Assembly (NCBI GenBank): GCA_013215295.1
Contig: JABSOZ010000002.1
Coordinates: forward strand, 496,001 to 560,000
Reading direction: 5' to 3'
From: Colwellia sp.
GTDB lineage: Bacteria > Pseudomonadota > Gammaproteobacteria > Enterobacterales > Alteromonadaceae
Length of the DNA: 64,000 bases
Every line of letters starts with the position of its first letter. Within the stretch, counting starts at the first letter, position 1. Position numbers and translations under genes: made by a program. Positions 20,037-27,224 of this stretch are shown one piece after another. The notes beneath the pieces were generated by a model, which worked only from the letters and a program-made list of their open reading frames with translations, ran no database searches and was not told the DNA's origin.

Positions 20037-21014
20037 ATGGCAGGAATGCAGCATATCAAATACGCTTTATTTAGCATGATTATTTTCTTAGTCGGTTGCT
20101 CCGATCCCTATGAAGAAAAAATCAATCAACAAACGCCCATCACTGAGCTTCGTATTCAACAATTGGCTGATGCCCTTAAAAGCGATCAAGTTCGCAACGC
20201 CAGTTTAATTAAACAATACGCCAGTAAACTTAGGCAACAAAAACCAGAACTTAGCCAATTAATTAATGAGTTTCAAAAAGATGCTACGGTAAAAGGTCCA
20301 ATGTATTTAGCATTACTTGACCGATTAGCAACTGTTAAAAATCAACCTACTATGTTTGCTAGCAAACAAGATATTTTTAATGAATTAGTGAACATTTATC
20401 TTGCAGCTGATCCAGTACTTTATTCTGACGCATTAAGTGATCCACTTAATGTGCTTGCAGATATGTCGGACGGTGTATTACCCCGCGTAAACTCATTATC
20501 TAAAGCACAAAGTAAACAAGCGAACAACGCCCAAGACTTTGGCACTGGTGAACAATTAATCGGCAATCCAAGCTACGGTAGCTGGACTCAAGGAAGCAAT
20601 GGCATGTCCTTTTGGGCATGGTATGGCATGTATTCTATGATGGGTGATGTATTTGGTTCACGTCGAACGTCATACAATGATTGGGGACGTTCTAGGAATT
20701 ACAGCTATTACAATGATTACGGCCGAACTCGCTATAGTTCTCCGACACAATTAAAAAAACAAAACGACTTAGATACGCGTACGAAAAAATCATTTCAAAG
20801 TCGCGGCCAAAAATATAACAGCACTTATAGCAAAAGCAGAACAGGTTCATCTAGCCTTTCCAGACAAAGCAGTACAGCGCAAACGAGTGCAAAACGTTTT
20901 AGCACAAACAGTACGAACAAAAGTTCATACGCAAAAAAATCTAGCTACTCAAAAAGCTCTAGCTTTAGAAACAGTAAAAGTACGACATCTCGCAGTTTTA
21001 GACGCGGCAAATAA
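20037..21014 (+). CDS. Predicted lipoprotein with basic, Ser/Lys/Arg-rich C-terminal tail
   Basis: A 325-aa protein. The signal peptide ends in the lipobox FLVGC (Cys21). Residues 25-140 form a mostly helical, Gln-rich region, a Gly/Trp/Tyr-rich stretch follows (SYGSWTQGSNG, FWAWYGMYSMMG), and the last 85 residues are almost only Ser, Lys, Arg, Thr, Tyr and Asn. Such a tail resembles low-complexity polycationic segments that could touch LPS, peptidoglycan or nucleic acid, but no family is recognised. It is the first gene of the membrane-stress island, 22 nt before the DUF350 gene. GAGG precedes the ATG at 20037. Confidence 0.75.
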   Translation: MAGMQHIKYALFSMIIFLVGCSDPYEEKINQQTPITELRIQQLADALKSDQVRNASLIKQYASKLRQQKPELSQLINEFQKDATVKGPMYLALLDRLATVKNQPTMFASKQDIFNELVNIYLAADPVLYSDALSDPLNVLADMSDGVLPRVNSLSKAQSKQANNAQDFGTGEQLIGNPSYGSWTQGSNGMSFWAWYGMYSMMGDVFGSRRTSYNDWGRSRNYSYYNDYGRTRYSSPTQLKKQNDLDTRTKKSFQSRGQKYNSTYSKSRTGSSSLSRQSSTAQTSAKRFSTNSTNKSSYAKKSSYSKSSSFRNSKSTTSRSFRRGK

Positions 21015-21036
21015 CGAGTAGGATATAGGAATTAAC

Positions 21037-21939
21037 ATGAATACATTTTTTGAAATTACCGCCCTAAATCAAGATTTATTAGTATATTTAGCTATTGATA
21101 TATCTATCGCGATTGTTTTATTAGGCGCTATGCGTTTTATTTCTGGCTTATCAGCTAATGTAAACTCAACTGAAGAGCTTGCTCAGAAAGACAACTTTGC
21201 TTTTGGTATCAGTGTCGCGGGAAGTGTCGCAGCGTTAGGTATTGTTCTTACGGGTGCAATAAGCGGTGAAAATGCACCTAGCTATATGATGGAATTTATT
21301 GGCATGGTTGCTTACGGCACACTCGGCCTCATACTGATAAAGATTGGTCGTGTTATTCATGACAAATTATCACTACAGCATATCAATAAAACTGAACAAA
21401 TATTAAATCAAAACATAACCATAGGTATTGTTGATGCCGCAGGAGCAATCGCTACTGCGATTATCATTCGAGCAGTATTGCTTTGGGTACACGGTTTAGA
21501 TGTAGATACCTTTATCGCTATCATCGCTGGCTTTGTTATTTCTCAAGCCATATTGTTATTAGTGACTCGCTTAAAAGAACATCAGTACGCTAAAAACAAC
21601 CAAGGAAATTGTTTACAAGAAGCATTTGCGCAAGGGCAAACAGCAATTGCTATTCGTTATTCCGGCCAGTTAATTAGTACCGCTTTAGCCGTAACCGCTG
21701 CGAGTCATTTCCTTACTTACTCACCAGAAACTTTATTTACTAATTTAGTCAGTTGGTTTGTATTCGCCATTGTAATGACCTTATTAGTTGCGGTATTAAC
21801 GGCAATCGCTAAGCGTATCGTACTATGGGGTATAAACTTAGTTGAAGAGGTTGATCAACAGCAGAATATTGGTGTTGCTTGTGTAGAAATGGCAACAAGT
21901 ATCTCAATTGCACTTATTCTCACTGCATTAATGGCGTAG
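21037..21939 (+). CDS. DUF350 (YjfL-type) membrane protein, two tandem domains
   Basis: A 300-aa integral membrane protein with about eight TM helices. E. coli YjfL has one DUF350 unit of about 130 aa; here the length and the repeated pattern (a FGISVAGSVAALGIVLTGA block in the first half and a VACVEMATSISIALILTALM block in the last helix) indicate two fused units. The function of DUF350 is not established. In E. coli it belongs to the yjfIJKLMC cluster together with a DUF2170 protein, a PspA homologue and a DUF2491 protein, all of which occur just downstream here. A strong terminator follows. Confidence 0.85.
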   Translation: MNTFFEITALNQDLLVYLAIDISIAIVLLGAMRFISGLSANVNSTEELAQKDNFAFGISVAGSVAALGIVLTGAISGENAPSYMMEFIGMVAYGTLGLILIKIGRVIHDKLSLQHINKTEQILNQNITIGIVDAAGAIATAIIIRAVLLWVHGLDVDTFIAIIAGFVISQAILLLVTRLKEHQYAKNNQGNCLQEAFAQGQTAIAIRYSGQLISTALAVTAASHFLTYSPETLFTNLVSWFVFAIVMTLLVAVLTAIAKRIVLWGINLVEEVDQQQNIGVACVEMATSISIALILTALMA

Positions 21940-21960
21940 ATTTCAACTATTTCAAATTCA

Positions 21961-21996
21961 AAAGCTTTAAGAGCATAAGTTCTTAAAGCTTTTTTT
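21961..21996 (+). terminator. Rho-independent terminator after the DUF350 gene
   Basis: AAAGCTTTAAGA and TCTTAAAGCTTT form a perfect 12-bp stem with an 8-nt loop, followed by TTTT. It ends the lipoprotein-DUF350 transcript. Confidence 0.9.
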
Positions 21997-21998
21997 AT

Positions 21999-22122
21999 GT
22001 TCAGGACGAACGGTATGTTGTGATGTCATGGATGGCAATGAACAACGATGTTCAGGACGAACGGTATGTTGTGATGTCATGGATGGCAAAGAACAACGAT
22101 GTTCAGTATGAACGGTATCACC
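21999..22122 (+). repeat. Tandem 51-nt repeat: two full copies plus a partial third
   Basis: Copies run 21999-22049 and 22050-22100, nearly identical and starting GTTCAGGACGAACGGTATG; a third copy breaks down after about 22 nt (22101-22122). Each full copy contains TGTCATGGATGGCA, able to fold as a short hairpin with a GG loop. The same 51-nt unit occurs in reverse orientation at 40456-40506. Non-coding. Confidence 0.85.
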
Positions 22123-22206
22123 CGATCACATGGCATTTCTCAAATATCCATATATCTACGGCATTAGCGCATCCATGTGCGTCGATATGAAGGCAAAACG
22201 CATTAT

Positions 22207-23919
22207 ATGACTATGACTAAAAGACAATTATTTTGGAACGATACACTGCTTATATTAACCATGGCTGTTTTAGCTGGCTGTGGCTTAATTTATGAATACT
22301 TATTATCCCATTACGCAGGACGTGTTTTAGGTGCAATGGAAAGCACCATCTATGCAATGATTGGATTAATGATCGTTGCTATGGGATTAGGTGCTTTTGC
22401 TGCGAGAGGTATTAACTGTGCGTTTAAAGGTTTTGTATGGCTAGAGCTTATCATTGCTTTTTTAGGTTGTAGCTCAATTTTGATTATTGGCGGTTTGATT
22501 GCATTGACTCAAACTTTTCCGCAAGTATTAGCTGACACATTTAATTTACCACCAGACACCCTACCCCAAGGTGGTTTTTTCAAACAACTTTCACAGCTCG
22601 CTTTTAATAGTCCTTATTTCTTTGGATTGTTATTAGGCTTTTTCATCGGTATGGAAATTCCGTTAATTGCACGCATCAGAGAATCAATTCATCAAAAGCA
22701 TTTAAAAAATAATTTAGGTACTATTTACGGTGCAGATTACGTTGGCGCTGGTATCGGTGCTGCAGTTTGGGTGATTTTTTTATTATCAATTGATATCAGC
22801 AAAGCCAGTGCATTAACAGCAGCATTAAATCTTATGGTTGGCGGTGTTTTTATTTTTCATTTTTGGGAAAAATTGACCTGGCGAAAAACGTTAGTTTCAC
22901 TCCATGTTATTTTATTCATTGCTATCGGCATTATTTACCAGTTTGGTAATAGCTGGTTAAATCAAATGAGTAATTTACTCTATTTAGATAACGTTGTTTA
23001 TACCGATAAAACTCGCTATCAACAACTGAACTTTACCCAACGACATATGGGAACAGAACAACCGAGTGTGATAAATTTCTACTTAAATGGACGTTTACAA
23101 TTTTCTTCTGCAGATGAATATATTTATCACAGTTATTTAGTGAGCCCTGTGATGGCGGGTTCTGCTAGACACGATAATATATTAATCATTGGTGGCGGTG
23201 ACGGATTAGCATTGCGAGATGTTCTCCAGTGGTCACCAAAAAAAGTGACCTTAATTGATTTGGATGCCGAGTTAATGCAAATTTTTATCGATCCCACTGA
23301 AAAGTTAAATCCATCCTTAGCCAATCAACTTAATCAACTCACCCAAAATAGCTTACAAGACCCTAGGGTAAATATTATTAACGCAGATGCGTTTTTAGCG
23401 ATTGACGTGTTATTAAAGCAACAACAAACATTTGATAGCATTATCGTTGACTTGCCTGATCCAAGTCATCCCGATTTAAATAAACTTTATTCCGTCAATT
23501 TTTATGCACGCTTGCAACAATTGCTGGCTGGAGACGGATTAATAGGCATACAATCAGCAAGCCCTTATCACGCTAAAAATGCCTTTATTGCTATCGGAAA
23601 AACAGTACGAGCAGCTAAATTCGCTCATGTTCAGCAATATCATGATAATGTGCCAAGCTTTGGAGAATGGGGTTGGACAATTGCCTCAAAACGCGGAGCG
23701 AGTCCACTTAAACGTTTAAAGTCATTAGAAAAACTCCACGTTGAACATCATTGGCTAACTCTGCCTATGATCATTAATTCCTTTGAGTTTTCAAAAAACT
23801 TTTACCGTAATGAAGTAAACGTCCCTATTAACTACTTAGGCAGCCATAGTATTTATCAATTGCACCAAAAAGCATGGCGCGATCAACAAGGTTTGAACAA
23901 CGCATATTTACAAGAATAG
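22207..23919 (+). CDS. Membrane-anchored spermidine-synthase-like protein
   Basis: A protein of about 570 aa. The N-terminal third has six or seven TM helices. The C-terminal half is a Rossmann-type polyamine aminopropyltransferase domain with the nucleotide-binding motif IIGGGDGLALRD, the acidic VTLIDLD strand end, the NADAF segment and the catalytic-loop region DLPDPSHPD followed by LYSVNFY, as in SpeE proteins. It may move an aminopropyl group onto an amine at the membrane, but the true substrate of such fusions is not established. The ATG at 22207 is taken; an in-frame GTG at 22177 has no clear ribosome-binding site. It lies between the DUF350 and DUF2170 genes. Confidence 0.88.
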   Translation: MTMTKRQLFWNDTLLILTMAVLAGCGLIYEYLLSHYAGRVLGAMESTIYAMIGLMIVAMGLGAFAARGINCAFKGFVWLELIIAFLGCSSILIIGGLIALTQTFPQVLADTFNLPPDTLPQGGFFKQLSQLAFNSPYFFGLLLGFFIGMEIPLIARIRESIHQKHLKNNLGTIYGADYVGAGIGAAVWVIFLLSIDISKASALTAALNLMVGGVFIFHFWEKLTWRKTLVSLHVILFIAIGIIYQFGNSWLNQMSNLLYLDNVVYTDKTRYQQLNFTQRHMGTEQPSVINFYLNGRLQFSSADEYIYHSYLVSPVMAGSARHDNILIIGGGDGLALRDVLQWSPKKVTLIDLDAELMQIFIDPTEKLNPSLANQLNQLTQNSLQDPRVNIINADAFLAIDVLLKQQQTFDSIIVDLPDPSHPDLNKLYSVNFYARLQQLLAGDGLIGIQSASPYHAKNAFIAIGKTVRAAKFAHVQQYHDNVPSFGEWGWTIASKRGASPLKRLKSLEKLHVEHHWLTLPMIINSFEFSKNFYRNEVNVPINYLGSHSIYQLHQKAWRDQQGLNNAYLQE

Positions 23920-23951
23920 AAAAAAATGAAAAATAAACCACATTGATGCTT

Positions 23952-23964
23952 GACATATTATGTC
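23952..23964. promoter_or_regulatory. Palindromic operator candidate, copy 2
   Basis: GACATATTATGTC, extended to the 17-nt palindrome TTGACATATTATGTCAA. Its left half is a consensus -35 (TTGACA), with AAATTT 17 nt later, so a bound protein would block the promoter of DUF2170-pspA. Confidence 0.65.
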
Positions 23965-23986
23965 AAGCTGCTAAATTTACCTCAAC

Positions 23987-23999
23987 GACATAATATGTC
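23987..23999. promoter_or_regulatory. Palindromic operator candidate, copy 3
   Basis: GACATAATATGTC, a 13-nt palindrome 35 nt centre-to-centre from copy 2 and about 50 nt before the DUF2170 start codon. Confidence 0.65.
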
Positions 24000-24050
24000 T
24001 GAGAGAAAATTCACTTTTAGATTTATTAACGAATAAAAATAAGGAATCAC

Positions 24051-24464
24051 ATGAATATACATAAAATTGCTGATCACTTAAATAGTTTAGGTGACAACTC
24101 TGAAACCGGTATGATTTTTGACTGTCAGCCTATTTCTGGCGAAGTGGACGTTTTACAAATTACTGTTATCGACCGCGAAGAATTACCAATTTTTGTTTCA
24201 GTTACTGATGATCAAATACTCTGTATTACCTATTTATGGGGCGTAGAAGAAGTTAAACCTGATTGTCTCAGCGATATGCACGTAAGCATGTTAGAAATGA
24301 ACATTCCGATGCCGTTATCTTCATTTTCAAAAATTGGCGATAAATACGTCATTTTTGGTGCACTTTCTATTAATTCATCATTTCATGACATCGAGCACGA
24401 ATTAGGCGTTTTAAATAATAACGCTATGGAAATTATTGATGACATGGGCGAGTACCTAATTTAA
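24051..24464 (+). CDS. DUF2170 (YjfI-type) protein
   Basis: A 137-aa soluble acidic protein that matches the DUF2170 family in length and pattern (conserved FVSVTDDQILCITYLWG and MLEMNIPMPLSSF segments). Its E. coli counterpart YjfI is encoded directly before the PspA homologue YjfJ, and the same order is kept here with a 24-nt gap. The biochemical role is unknown; it is probably a cytoplasmic partner of the PspA-type protein. Two palindromes lie in its promoter region. Confidence 0.85.
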   Translation: MNIHKIADHLNSLGDNSETGMIFDCQPISGEVDVLQITVIDREELPIFVSVTDDQILCITYLWGVEEVKPDCLSDMHVSMLEMNIPMPLSSFSKIGDKYVIFGALSINSSFHDIEHELGVLNNNAMEIIDDMGEYLI

Positions 24465-24488
24465 TTTAACCACCCTAAGGAAAAAACT

Positions 24489-25178
24489 ATGAGTATTTTT
24501 AAAAAGATAATGACCGCAATTCGAGGTGGCGCTTCAGAAGTTGGAGAATCAATTGTTGATGCAAACGCTACCCGTATTTTTGAGCAGGAAATTCGTGATG
24601 CAGAAAATCACTTAACAAAAGCCAAACGTGACCTTACCGGCGTAATGGCTCAGCAGATGTCATCAAGCCGTGATGTGGACCGTTTAAAACGCGAAGTTAC
24701 TGAGCATGAAGGTTATGCCGTTCAAGCACTTGACAAAGGTGATGAAACTTTAGCACTAGCCGTTGCTGAGAAAATATCTAACTTAGAAAATGATTTAGCA
24801 TCTCAACAACAAGCACTTGATAGCTTTTCAGGAAGTGCAAATCGTCTAAAAGAGTTAGTAAAGAAAAGTGAACGCCAAGTGGGTGAATATAAGCGTCAAC
24901 TTTCCATGGTTAAAACCACTGAAAGTGTACAAAAAGCCACATCTGCAATCACAGATAACTTTTCATCAAGTAACTCTAAGTTACTCAATGCAAAAGATTC
25001 TTTAGAGCGTATCAAGGCTAAGCAACAGAAGTTTGATGATCAAATGAAAGCAGCTGAACTACTTGAGTCTGAAAATTCAGATAACTCATTAGCCGCTCAA
25101 CTTAAAGAAGCTGGTATTGGTGGTTCTGATAATAGTGCCAACTCAGTATTAGAGCGTTTGAAAGCTAAACAGAAGTAA
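24489..25178 (+). CDS. PspA/IM30 family membrane-stress protein (YjfJ-type)
   Basis: A 229-aa, mostly helical coiled-coil protein of the PspA/IM30/ESCRT-III group. It shows the N-terminal amphipathic helix region followed by EQEIRDAENHLTKAKRDL and the long alternating Lys/Glu/Gln helices. Such proteins polymerise on the inner membrane and stabilise it under envelope stress. No pspF, pspB or pspC is present here, and no sigma-54 promoter was seen upstream, so this is the YjfJ-type second system rather than the classical Psp operon. Two hairpins, one a probable terminator, follow. Confidence 0.9.
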   Translation: MSIFKKIMTAIRGGASEVGESIVDANATRIFEQEIRDAENHLTKAKRDLTGVMAQQMSSSRDVDRLKREVTEHEGYAVQALDKGDETLALAVAEKISNLENDLASQQQALDSFSGSANRLKELVKKSERQVGEYKRQLSMVKTTESVQKATSAITDNFSSSNSKLLNAKDSLERIKAKQQKFDDQMKAAELLESENSDNSLAAQLKEAGIGGSDNSANSVLERLKAKQK

Positions 25179-25184
25179 TATAGC

Positions 25185-25212
25185 GTTTGTGAGTCCTTTT
25201 TGATTCACAAAC
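25185..25212 (+). repeat. Hairpin directly after the pspA-like gene
   Basis: GTTTGTGAGTC and GATTCACAAAC pair with one mismatch around a 6-nt loop. Possibly a 3'-end stabilising structure ahead of the terminator at 25223. Confidence 0.5.
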
Positions 25213-25222
25213 TCCGTTTTAA

Positions 25223-25262
25223 CCGCCTAGATGTTATCCTCCCAACACCTAGGCGGATTTTT
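25223..25262 (+). terminator. Terminator or attenuator between the pspA-like and DUF2491 genes
   Basis: CCGCCTAGATGTT and AACACCTAGGCGG form a 13-bp stem with one mismatch, followed by ATTTTT, only 12 nt before the next start codon. It probably lowers expression of the downstream genes relative to pspA. Confidence 0.75.
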
Positions 25263-25273
25263 GGGATCTGAAT

Positions 25274-25912
25274 ATGAGTTTTCTAAAACGACTATTTAAA
25301 AAGCAAGAAGACGAACGTCAAGTAAACTCGGCTGACGAATTAAAAATTAAAGACATTATTGTACTTACTGATAGTTTCGCTTTACCTGAAGCATTACGAA
25401 CACAGCAATTTCAAGTATCTGCCATTAACTGTTACGAGTTTGAAAGCAATACGCAAACTGAATGGGTGTTGCAAGGCGATAATAATATTGAACTTTACTT
25501 AACTATTGAAAAAGATGATCAAACCTTTCTTAAATTTGCCCTTAAGATTCAGCATCAAGATATCGAATCTCTCTTTGATTTAGATGAGTTCGCCACTGTA
25601 TTTGATGAACCTGGAGAAGCCTTTCTCGAAAGGAAGTCAGACTCTTCATTAACTTCAGGCTGGAGTAGCTCACAATATCAACAACAAGTGTTTTCAAAGG
25701 TAGGTTATTTTCATCGAAAAGATAATCGCACTGAAAGTTTAAGTGCCTACGAAGGAAATGAAGCAGGTGAGCAATTTGAACTTTATAGTTTACTTGATGA
25801 AGAGCAATCCCACGGTATTGATATTGAAGTATGGCAAGATGGTGATACAGACTTATTTATCACTTTATATCGCCCGACATCGGATATTGTCGATATATTC
25901 CCTGGGAGCTAA
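25274..25912 (+). CDS. DUF2491 (YjfK-type) protein
   Basis: A 212-aa soluble acidic protein that resembles E. coli YjfK (DUF2491) in length and position after the PspA homologue. The N-terminal basic stretch FLKRLFKKQEDE could touch the membrane; the rest is mixed beta/alpha with many Asp and Glu residues. Function unknown. It is followed after 3 nt by the 108-aa gene, and the two are probably co-translated. A probable terminator lies immediately upstream, so it may rely on readthrough or on a promoter inside the pspA-like gene. Confidence 0.8.
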   Translation: MSFLKRLFKKQEDERQVNSADELKIKDIIVLTDSFALPEALRTQQFQVSAINCYEFESNTQTEWVLQGDNNIELYLTIEKDDQTFLKFALKIQHQDIESLFDLDEFATVFDEPGEAFLERKSDSSLTSGWSSSQYQQQVFSKVGYFHRKDNRTESLSAYEGNEAGEQFELYSLLDEEQSHGIDIEVWQDGDTDLFITLYRPTSDIVDIFPGS

Positions 25913-25915
25913 ATT

Positions 25916-26242
25916 GTGAGTAGAAAATTACCTGAAAAATGGCAGTCTTCGGTAAAAGCAGTAAAGGCAGTGCAAGTTGCTTTTGATATGGATGAAAAAA
26001 TTCAATTAGCCATTCGAACACAAGCGTTGCACGCAGGTTTGAGTCCTTCAGATCAAATTCGTGACATATTAGGACTCCCCACTAACAAAAGACCCAAACG
26101 ACCTCGTTTAACGGTAAGCTTAGGACGAGATGATTACGAAGTATTAGCTTTGAAGTATGATCTATCCCCTGAACAACAGCTTGAAATAAAACGTAAATTA
26201 ATGGATGATTTAATTCGACACGTTACCGAAAGCATTGAATAA
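25916..26242 (+). CDS. Small protein with two ribbon-helix-helix-like units
   Basis: A 108-aa basic protein starting at a GTG with GGGAG 7 nt upstream. No family is recognised with certainty. Two segments share one pattern of a beta-strand, a D-x-x-E/D turn, a helix, LSP and a second helix: VQVAFDMDEKIQLAIRT, then GLSPSDQIRDIL, and RLTVSLGRDDYEVLALK, then LSPEQQLEIKRKL. The first unit looks like an RHH DNA-binding fold. If correct, this protein could be the regulator that binds the GACATA-N-TATGTC palindromes of the island. It is encoded 3 nt after the DUF2491 gene and 37 nt before the K+ channel gene. Confidence 0.7.
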   Translation: MSRKLPEKWQSSVKAVKAVQVAFDMDEKIQLAIRTQALHAGLSPSDQIRDILGLPTNKRPKRPRLTVSLGRDDYEVLALKYDLSPEQQLEIKRKLMDDLIRHVTESIE

Positions 26243-26279
26243 TAGTATTTAATACCTGAACAGTGAATTTATAATAATT

Positions 26280-26756
26280 ATGATAATTGACCATACACTT
26301 AAGCCTTACACTATTGATGAATTTGGTATTAAAAATTACAAATCGCGATATATTTTAATACTGACGATATTAACGTTATATCTTATCATGGCAGCAACGG
26401 CTCAACTTTTACTACATTTTGAATCAGCAGATCCCGCAGCAAACATTAAGACTTATTCAGACGCATTTTGGGCACTGCAAATGAGTTCTAGTACTATCGG
26501 CTTCGGTGACTTTTATCCTGTAACGACAGCGGGTAGAGTTGTTGTTATGTGCATGTTCTATATTGGCGTAGGGTTAATGAGTTTTATCGGTGCACAATTT
26601 ATTAACCGTTTTTTTGGCTTTTCTAATACGAATGTAAAAAACAGAGAATTACGTAGACAAAATAAAGAGATACTCGATCATAATAAACAACTCGAAATAA
26701 AAATTGATTTGTTAGTTTCCAAAATTGAAGAAGTCATTCATAAATCAGCTAAATAG
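26280..26756 (+). CDS. Two-TM potassium channel
   Basis: A 158-aa ion channel of the Ion_trans_2 type: TM1 at about residues 25-48, a pore helix, the selectivity filter TIGFGDFYP near residue 75, and TM2 at about 85-110, ending in a coiled-coil tail that could drive tetramerisation. The TxGFGD filter predicts K+ selectivity. There is no RCK or cyclic-nucleotide domain. Its place at the end of a PspA/DUF350/polyamine island is suggestive, because polyamines block K+ pores and membrane leakage depolarises cells; this functional link is inference. Confidence 0.88.
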   Translation: MIIDHTLKPYTIDEFGIKNYKSRYILILTILTLYLIMAATAQLLLHFESADPAANIKTYSDAFWALQMSSSTIGFGDFYPVTTAGRVVVMCMFYIGVGLMSFIGAQFINRFFGFSNTNVKNRELRRQNKEILDHNKQLEIKIDLLVSKIEEVIHKSAK

Positions 26757-26844
26757 CTCATTATGTACTTGAATAATTATTGATGAATACAATGCTATTA
26801 TTGTATGACATGCTTAACTCGAAATATAAAAAAGAGAAAACACG

Positions 26845-27126
26845 ATGTTAATAAAAAAAATTGCCTTAATAGCGATTGTAATGACCGCTACAGGTTGTGC
26901 TAACAATGAAGGTTTAGAAGCAAATGTTAGTAGCCTAACTCAAAAAGTTGATACGCTAACGAATAAAATTAATGCATTAACCGATGAGGTTGCCTTGATA
27001 AAAGACCAACAAAGCATGAACAACGAATCAATTGAAGGCGTTAAATCATCTGTTGAAAGTGCTAAATCATCTATTGATAGTGCTAATGAGCGGATGGATA
27101 ACATTGCTTCTAGCTACAAAAAATAA
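26845..27126 (+). CDS. Lpp-like coiled-coil lipoprotein
   Basis: A 93-aa lipoprotein. The signal peptide ends in the lipobox TGC (Cys18), followed by heptad repeats (VSSLTQKVDTLTNKINALTDEV) predicted to form a trimeric coiled coil. The C-terminus, ASSYKK, ends in Lys as in Braun's lipoprotein (YRK), where the terminal Lys is linked to peptidoglycan. It may tether the outer membrane to the cell wall or serve as an extra minor lipoprotein. It is the last gene of the island and has its own upstream gap of 88 nt. Confidence 0.75.
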   Translation: MLIKKIALIAIVMTATGCANNEGLEANVSSLTQKVDTLTNKINALTDEVALIKDQQSMNNESIEGVKSSVESAKSSIDSANERMDNIASSYKK

Positions 27127-27144
27127 TAGTTAAACGATTAAAAT

Positions 27145-27184
27145 AAAAAACACGAAATTGACTTGGTCAACTTCGTGTTTTTTT
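27145..27184. terminator. Bidirectional terminator between the Lpp-like gene and the 419-aa gene
   Basis: ACACGAA and TTCGTGT flank an inner TTGAC/GTCAA stem, with an A run on the left and a T run on the right. It serves both convergent genes. Confidence 0.85.
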
Positions 27185-27224
27185 ATGTCTGGCATTTAGC
27201 TTACGGTAAACTATCAGTTATTGG

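Noticed and set aside
21999-22122. CRISPR or VNTR in a gene at 22.0 kb
   Set aside because: Direct tandem copies without spacers, located between a terminator and the next gene; not coding.
23920-24050. Sigma-54 promoter in front of the DUF2170-pspA genes, as in classical psp operons
   Set aside because: No TGGCA-N7-TTGC element was found; the region fits a -35/-10 promoter covered by palindromes.
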